Shown in pieces: positions 6,130 to 8,868 of a DNA stretch of 8,868 nucleotides. Position numbers and translations under genes: made by a program. Within the stretch, counting starts at the first letter, position 1. Every line of letters starts with the position of its first letter. The notes beneath the pieces were generated by a model. That model was not told the origin of the DNA. It searched no databases and saw only the letters and a list, made by a program, of their open reading frames with translations. This stretch comes from an uncultured Micrococcales bacterium (GTDB taxonomy: Bacteria > Actinomycetota > Actinomycetes > S36-B12 > UBA10799), in contig CALFYG010000182.1 of assembly GCA_937952095.1 (NCBI GenBank), forward strand, positions 1-8,868. The letters run 5' to 3'.

Positions 6130-7092
6130 TCACTGACGCACGACGATGGGTGTGCGTGGCAGAGCCTTGTACGCCTGACGATCGCGCGGCGCGGACTGGA
6201 ACAGGCGCGTGCCGTCGAGGCGGCGCAGTGTGTCGATACCGCGGTAGCCGGGCAGGATCCCGACCGCTGCCCTGGCATCCAGCCAGACCGGGTGGGAACT
6301 CTGGCTGATGTAGGCGCTTGTGGCGGTTCGCCAGTACTGCTCGTACGTCGTTCGAAGTACGCGGGATCGCCGGTCCCGCCGGAAGGTCAGATCGCCGGAC
6401 TGCGGTGCCATCGATTCGGTGTACCAAGCCTGCTCGCGCAGGCCGTACAGCGATGGCCGCTGTGGGGTGTCGAAGCGGCCGGCGTCGAGCCATTTCTGCA
6501 CCAGCCGGCCGAGTCCGACGTGCTGGGGGTGCGCCCAGGTCTCGCCCGGGTTGAGCGTCACGATGATGTCGGGATCGAATCTCCGCACGATGCGGGTGAG
6601 GTCACGGCGCAGGGTGGGCTTGTCCCAGTTGCGCACACCGTTGTCCCACGAGTCCTCGAACTCGTGTCCCCGTAGTGTCGAGAGGAAGTAGACGCGCGCC
6701 ACGCGATGCTCGGCCATCGTGGTGAGGAACTCCCGGCGCCGTTCTTCGGCCAGCGCTGTGGCGGAGTCGATGAGCCGCAGGCGGGGCCCTGCCGGGGGAG
6801 TGGTAAGCCAGGCTGTCGGTCCCGGTTGGGCCTCGACGAGGACGTCAGGGTCGCGCTGCGGGTCGTAGTCGGGGCGGATCGATTGGACAACAGCCCCGCC
6901 TTCGCCGTTGGTGACCAGCGCGACTGCCATCCAAGCACCTCGTTCGGCGAAGCGGCCGAGGTTGAACAGCGTTTCGTCGTCCGGATGGGCGGTGATCAGC
7001 AGGATGCGCGGAGGTGAGGAGTCAGCGCTGGCCGCAGGCACCGGGGACGCCGCAAGTACAGCGGCGAGCGCAACGGCGGATGTGAGCCCCAC
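6130..7092 (-). CDS. Exported PIG-L/LmbE-family N-deacetylase
   Basis: 320 residues from the GTG at 7092. This start gives a hydrophobic leader ending in ASA (about residues 1-23) followed at once by the first strand of the domain. The frame is open to 7191, but those codons run through the 7157-7207 hairpin and have no ribosome-binding site. The zinc motif ITAHPDDE (AHPDDE at 35-40) and the later AHPQHVG (187-193) are those of PIG-L, MshB and LmbE-like de-N-acetylases, which remove acetyl groups from GlcNAc-containing glycolipids or thiol precursors. With an export signal, a cell-surface glycan or glycolipid is more likely than mycothiol synthesis. The leader has no Lys or Arg, so the exact start is uncertain. 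It is the upstream gene of an operon with the S66 peptidase. Confidence 0.82.
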   Translation of the reverse strand: MGLTSAVALAAVLAASPVPAASADSSPPRILLITAHPDDETLFNLGRFAERGAWMAVALVTNGEGGAVVQSIRPDYDPQRDPDVLVEAQPGPTAWLTTPPAGPRLRLIDSATALAEERRREFLTTMAEHRVARVYFLSTLRGHEFEDSWDNGVRNWDKPTLRRDLTRIVRRFDPDIIVTLNPGETWAHPQHVGLGRLVQKWLDAGRFDTPQRPSLYGLREQAWYTESMAPQSGDLTFRRDRRSRVLRTTYEQYWRTATSAYISQSSHPVWLDARAAVGILPGYRGIDTLRRLDGTRLFQSAPRDRQAYKALPRTPIVVRQ

Positions 7093-7156
7093 ATCATGGT
7101 GATCGGCAGGTTGGGGTGCTAGGTGAAATGGGCCGGACGCGTGGACGATGGAGCGG

Positions 7157-7207
7157 GCCTTTTGGTGAAGAAGTGACACGTGAGGTGTCACATCTTCACC
7201 AAAAGGC
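7157..7207. terminator. 23-bp near-perfect hairpin, probable terminator
   Basis: Bases 7157-7179 pair with 7185-7207 around a 5-base loop (7180-7184), with a single A-A mismatch (7172/7192). The stem begins GCCTTTTGGTGAAG and ends at GTGACAC. It begins 13 bp after the stop of the 94-residue gene on the minus strand and ends about 65 bp before the PIG-L start, so termination between the two is the simplest role. Neither strand has a U-tract after the stem, so it is not a classical intrinsic terminator. A binding site for a dimeric regulator of the PIG-L operon is the alternative. Confidence 0.55.
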
Positions 7208-7220
7208 AGATTCCGTTCCG

Positions 7221-7505
7221 TCAGTCGGTGGTGAACTCCCCGATCACCGTGGCCCCGAGTTCATGACGCAGAAGGTCGATGATCGGCGCCGTGTCGTGGA
7301 TCGTGGTGAGCGGTTCGTCCTCATCGTCGGTGTGGATGTCCAGCGGGGTTGAGGCTTCGTCCATGACCCGACGGACGTACTCGCGATGCTCGGCGTCGCG
7401 CGCCTCATCGAGGATGTCGACTTCCTCTGCGGCTGGGACCAGCGCATGCAAGCGTGCCAGCGACGCGTCATCACCCGCGATGTGGTCCCAGAAGTCGTCG
7501 GTCAT
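7221..7505 (-). CDS. Small acidic protein of unknown function
   Basis: 94 residues from the ATG at 7505, chosen because GAAGGA lies 6 nt upstream; an ATG six codons earlier and a longer open frame to 7661 are possible but would read through the divergent promoter region. The protein has 26 Asp/Glu, 6 Arg and no Lys. It begins MTDDFWDHIAGDDASLARLH, is predicted by eye to be mostly helical to about residue 52, has a DDEDEP run (61-66), and ends in a short hydrophobic and mixed region (IIDLLRHELGATVIGEF). No signal peptide or membrane segment is seen and I recognise no family. It is followed by the 7157-7207 hairpin and is divergent from another small acidic gene with a matching start region, so the two may be co-regulated. 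Confidence 0.6.
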   Translation of the reverse strand: MTDDFWDHIAGDDASLARLHALVPAAEEVDILDEARDAEHREYVRRVMDEASTPLDIHTDDEDEPLTTIHDTAPIIDLLRHELGATVIGEFTTD

Positions 7506-7526
7506 CGCCAGTCCTTCGTCCATTCG

Positions 7527-7555
7527 AGTCTGACACCGGTTCGTCGTCGCGGCAA
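7527..7555 (-). promoter_or_regulatory. Candidate -35/-10 promoter of the 94-residue gene
   Basis: On the minus strand TTGCCG (7555 to 7550) is followed after 17 bp by CAGACT (7532 to 7527). These resemble vegetative -35 and -10 hexamers, with a weak first base in the -10. A transcript starting about 7 bases later would carry the GAAGGA ribosome-binding site before the ATG at 7505. Confidence 0.35.
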
Positions 7556-7570
7556 TGGACGTCGGCTTCA

Positions 7571-7595
7571 CAGAGAAATCACCTCTGGTTCTCTG
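7571..7595. repeat. CAGAGAA-N11-TTCTCTG dyad in the divergent intergenic region
   Basis: Perfect 7-bp inverted repeat, arms 7571-7577 and 7589-7595, centred about 40 bp upstream of the 48-residue gene and 78 bp upstream of the 94-residue gene. The 18-bp centre-to-centre distance fits a dimeric regulator better than an RNA hairpin with an 11-base loop, though both are possible. No clear -10 for the plus-strand gene is visible, so this dyad is the most likely control element in its upstream region. Confidence 0.4.
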
Positions 7596-7623
7596 CTCCA
7601 ATGGGCCGGACGAAGGAGTGGTC

Positions 7624-7770
7624 ATGACAGAGAACCCCGACGCATTCGCTGAGCAGGCCAAGGTCGCCTCCGATCAGGCGCAGGAGATCGACCCGGATGC
7701 CGTTTCGGCGAAAGAGCCCGCCACCAAATGGATCGAAGACCAGCAGCAGGAGATCCTCGGCCAGGAGTGA
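7624..7770 (+). CDS. Very small acidic, glutamine-rich protein of unknown function
   Basis: 48 residues from the ATG at 7624, with AAGGAG 5 nt upstream, one of the best ribosome-binding sites in the window; this decides the start over an upstream in-frame ATG at 7555 that lacks one. It begins MTENPDAFAEQAKVASDQAQ and ends WIEDQQQEILGQE. It has 12 acidic residues, 3 Lys, 7 Gln and one Trp (position 36), and reads as one or two amphipathic helices without membrane segment or signal peptide. No family is recognised. It is divergent from the 94-residue acidic gene, with which it shares a near-identical start region, and its stop is 1 bp from that of the beta-lactamase-like gene. A chance frame is possible because of its size, but the ribosome-binding site argues for translation. 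Confidence 0.55.
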   Translation: MTENPDAFAEQAKVASDQAQEIDPDAVSAKEPATKWIEDQQQEILGQE

Positions 7771-7771
7771 T

Positions 7772-8868
7772 TCAACCGGTAGGCGTCGTGCTGGGGTAGC
7801 CGAGCGCTGCGGATACGGCGTCGAACACCCGGGCGGTCGGCGACATACACGCGGCGTCCGTGGCGATGCTCGCGGACGCGAACCCTTCGGGGCAGTTCCC
7901 CGCGACGATGTCCCCGGCTGTCAGTACGACCACGGCGGCATCCGCTTCAGGGTGGTAGTAGCAGGCGGCACGGTATCCAGGGATGTGCCCTGAGTGTCCG
8001 ATCCAGCCGCCGATGCGCATCAGCCCGATCCCGTAGTCGACCCCTGCGCCTAGTGCGGCAGCCTCCGCCAGCGACGCCAGGCGCACCTTCTGTGTCTCGG
8101 CCGACAGCAGAGCTCCCGTTCCCAGTGCCCTGGCGAAGGTCAGGAGGTCCTGCGCGGTGGACACCAGCGCTCCCGCAGCTCCAGCCCAGGCAGGGTTGAA
8201 TCCCGTGGTGTCCACCGGGCTTTCGGGGGTCGCTCCCGGGAAGACCAGGGTGTACCCGCGGGCGAACGGGTCGGGCATTGAACTGGAGTCGCCCGGCCAC
8301 CAGGTCTGGTCCAGGTCGAGCGGGGTCAGTACCCGATCGGCGAGCAGCGTCGCGAACGGCGCTCCGGAGACCTGCTCGAGGATCGATCCGAGGATCGCGT
8401 AGTTGGTATTGGAGTAAGCGAACTGTGCATCAGGGGCGAACATCCTGGGAGCAGCCAGGCCGGCGGCGATGACTTCCGCCGCCGTACGCGGCGCTGTCGG
8501 GTCAGCGATGATCTGCGCGACGAGCGCGGGATCGGCCGTGTAGTCGGCGATCCCGCTGCGCATGGTGGCGACCATGCGCACAGTCAGTCCATCGTCGATG
8601 TCAGGCAGGTACGCGGAGATCCTGTCGTCGAGCCCGATGGCGCCCGACTCGACGAACTGCAGCAGGATCGAGGCGGTGAAGGTCTTGGTGACCGAACCGA
8701 TCCGTAGATGTGTACCCGGGGTGATCGCGGTGTCGGCATCCGCCTGTCCGTAGGAGCCGAACCAGGTGTCGGCCCCGTTGGCCACACCCACCACCACGCC
8801 GGGTGTCCCTGCGCTGAGGTCGAATGCCTGCTGGGCGGCAGCAGCGAGATCGGATTCCGGCAGGCGGG
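7772..8868 (-). CDS. Serine beta-lactamase-like / D-Ala-D-Ala carboxypeptidase-type protein (N-terminus missing at the right edge)
   Basis: 364 residues are visible and the frame is open at the window edge; a GTG at 8797 is inside the domain (PGVVVGVANG), so the true start lies beyond. The three active-site motifs of the class C beta-lactamase/DD-peptidase fold are present: SVTK (Ser58, Lys61, counted from the first complete codon), YSN (151-153) and HSG (291-293). RSGIADY stands at the usual SG-LxDY segment. Members are penicillin-binding DD-carboxypeptidases, esterases or peptidases acting outside the membrane. The C-terminal part has three cysteines (GYRAACYY, GNCPEG, DAACMSP), which suits an exported, disulfide-containing protein. 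Substrate cannot be fixed from sequence; a true antibiotic-hydrolysing role is not indicated. Confidence 0.88.
   Translation of the reverse strand, partial: RLPESDLAAAAQQAFDLSAGTPGVVVGVANGADTWFGSYGQADADTAITPGTHLRIGSVTKTFTASILLQFVESGAIGLDDRISAYLPDIDDGLTVRMVATMRSGIADYTADPALVAQIIADPTAPRTAAEVIAAGLAAPRMFAPDAQFAYSNTNYAILGSILEQVSGAPFATLLADRVLTPLDLDQTWWPGDSSSMPDPFARGYTLVFPGATPESPVDTTGFNPAWAGAAGALVSTAQDLLTFARALGTGALLSAETQKVRLASLAEAAALGAGVDYGIGLMRIGGWIGHSGHIPGYRAACYYHPEADAAVVVLTAGDIVAGNCPEGFASASIATDAACMSPTARVFDAVSAALGYPSTTPTG

Larger units (their letters stand above)
7501..7628. repeat. Inverted near-copies covering the RBS and start of two divergent small genes
   Basis: The 21 bases at 7608-7628 (GGACGAAGGAGTGG, then ATGAC) match the reverse complement of 7501-7521 at 18 of 21 positions. 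Each arm holds the AAGGA ribosome-binding site, the ATG and the first base pair of the second codon of one of the two divergent genes. The arms are 86 bp apart. Mismatches are at arm positions 11, 15 and 16. This may reflect duplication of a start region or a shared post-transcriptional control site. Confidence 0.5.

Noticed and set aside
6130..7092. MshB mycothiol-biosynthesis deacetylase
   Set aside because: It shares AHPDDE with MshB, but the hydrophobic leader suggests export and its central region differs; PIG-L family membership alone is supported.
7127..7612. 13-bp exact direct repeat (AATGGGCCGGACG at 7127-7139 and 7600-7612) flanking the 94-residue gene
   Set aside because: One match of this length is expected by chance in a GC-biased window of this size, and no integrase, transposase or tRNA is near to suggest attachment sites.
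7221..7770. Toxin-antitoxin system
   Set aside because: The two small genes are divergent rather than in one operon, both are acidic, and neither has a toxin fold or DNA-binding motif that I can see.
1..8868. CRISPR array, tRNA or rRNA genes, insertion sequences, phage genes
   Set aside because: No regularly spaced repeats, cloverleaf-like segments, transposase or integrase motifs were found on either strand.

Overview
The window looks like chromosomal DNA of a high-GC actinomycete. Evidence: very GC-rich sequence, several GTG starts, two starts that sit 6 nt after a TANNNT -10 hexamer (the leaderless layout common in Actinomycetota), a multi-pass GGDEF protein of actinobacterial style, and secreted envelope enzymes. 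There are nine credible protein genes, two of them cut by the window edges, plus a tenth very small one. No tRNA, rRNA, CRISPR array or insertion sequence was seen.

Region 1 (1-1419, minus strand): a two-gene operon. The upstream gene is a short, divergent S-adenosylhomocysteine (SAH) hydrolase-like protein. It overlaps by 4 bp (GTGA) with a MtaD/DadD/SAH-deaminase-type amidohydrolase that runs off the left edge. Together they could process SAH or a related adenosyl nucleoside by deamination followed by hydrolysis, as in the archaeal S-inosylhomocysteine route. This is inference.

Region 2 (1420-1514): a 95-bp divergent intergenic region with two -10 elements, each placed for a leaderless transcript, and a 9-bp direct repeat with a 17-bp period upstream of the minus-strand -10.

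Region 3 (1515-7092): mostly envelope and signalling genes. In order: a YkuD-type L,D-transpeptidase with no visible signal peptide (+), a membrane GGDEF diguanylate cyclase lacking the usual I-site (-), a NodB-like polysaccharide deacetylase lipoprotein with an altered first motif (+), and a two-gene minus-strand operon of an exported PIG-L/LmbE-type deacetylase followed by an exported S66 (LD-carboxypeptidase/MccF) peptidase with a Glu-to-Asp change in the expected catalytic triad.

Region 4 (7093-7770): a 23-bp near-perfect hairpin, then two small acidic unknown genes transcribed divergently. Their ribosome-binding/start regions are near copies of each other, and a short dyad lies between them.

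Region 5 (7772-8868, minus): a serine beta-lactamase-like/D-Ala-D-Ala carboxypeptidase-type protein missing its N-terminus at the right edge.

Five of the genes (transpeptidase, two deacetylases, S66 peptidase, beta-lactamase-like protein) belong to families that act on peptidoglycan or surface glycans, so much of the window reads as an envelope-remodelling neighbourhood. The gene packing is tight: three convergent pairs have only 5, 3 and 1 bp between their stop codons.
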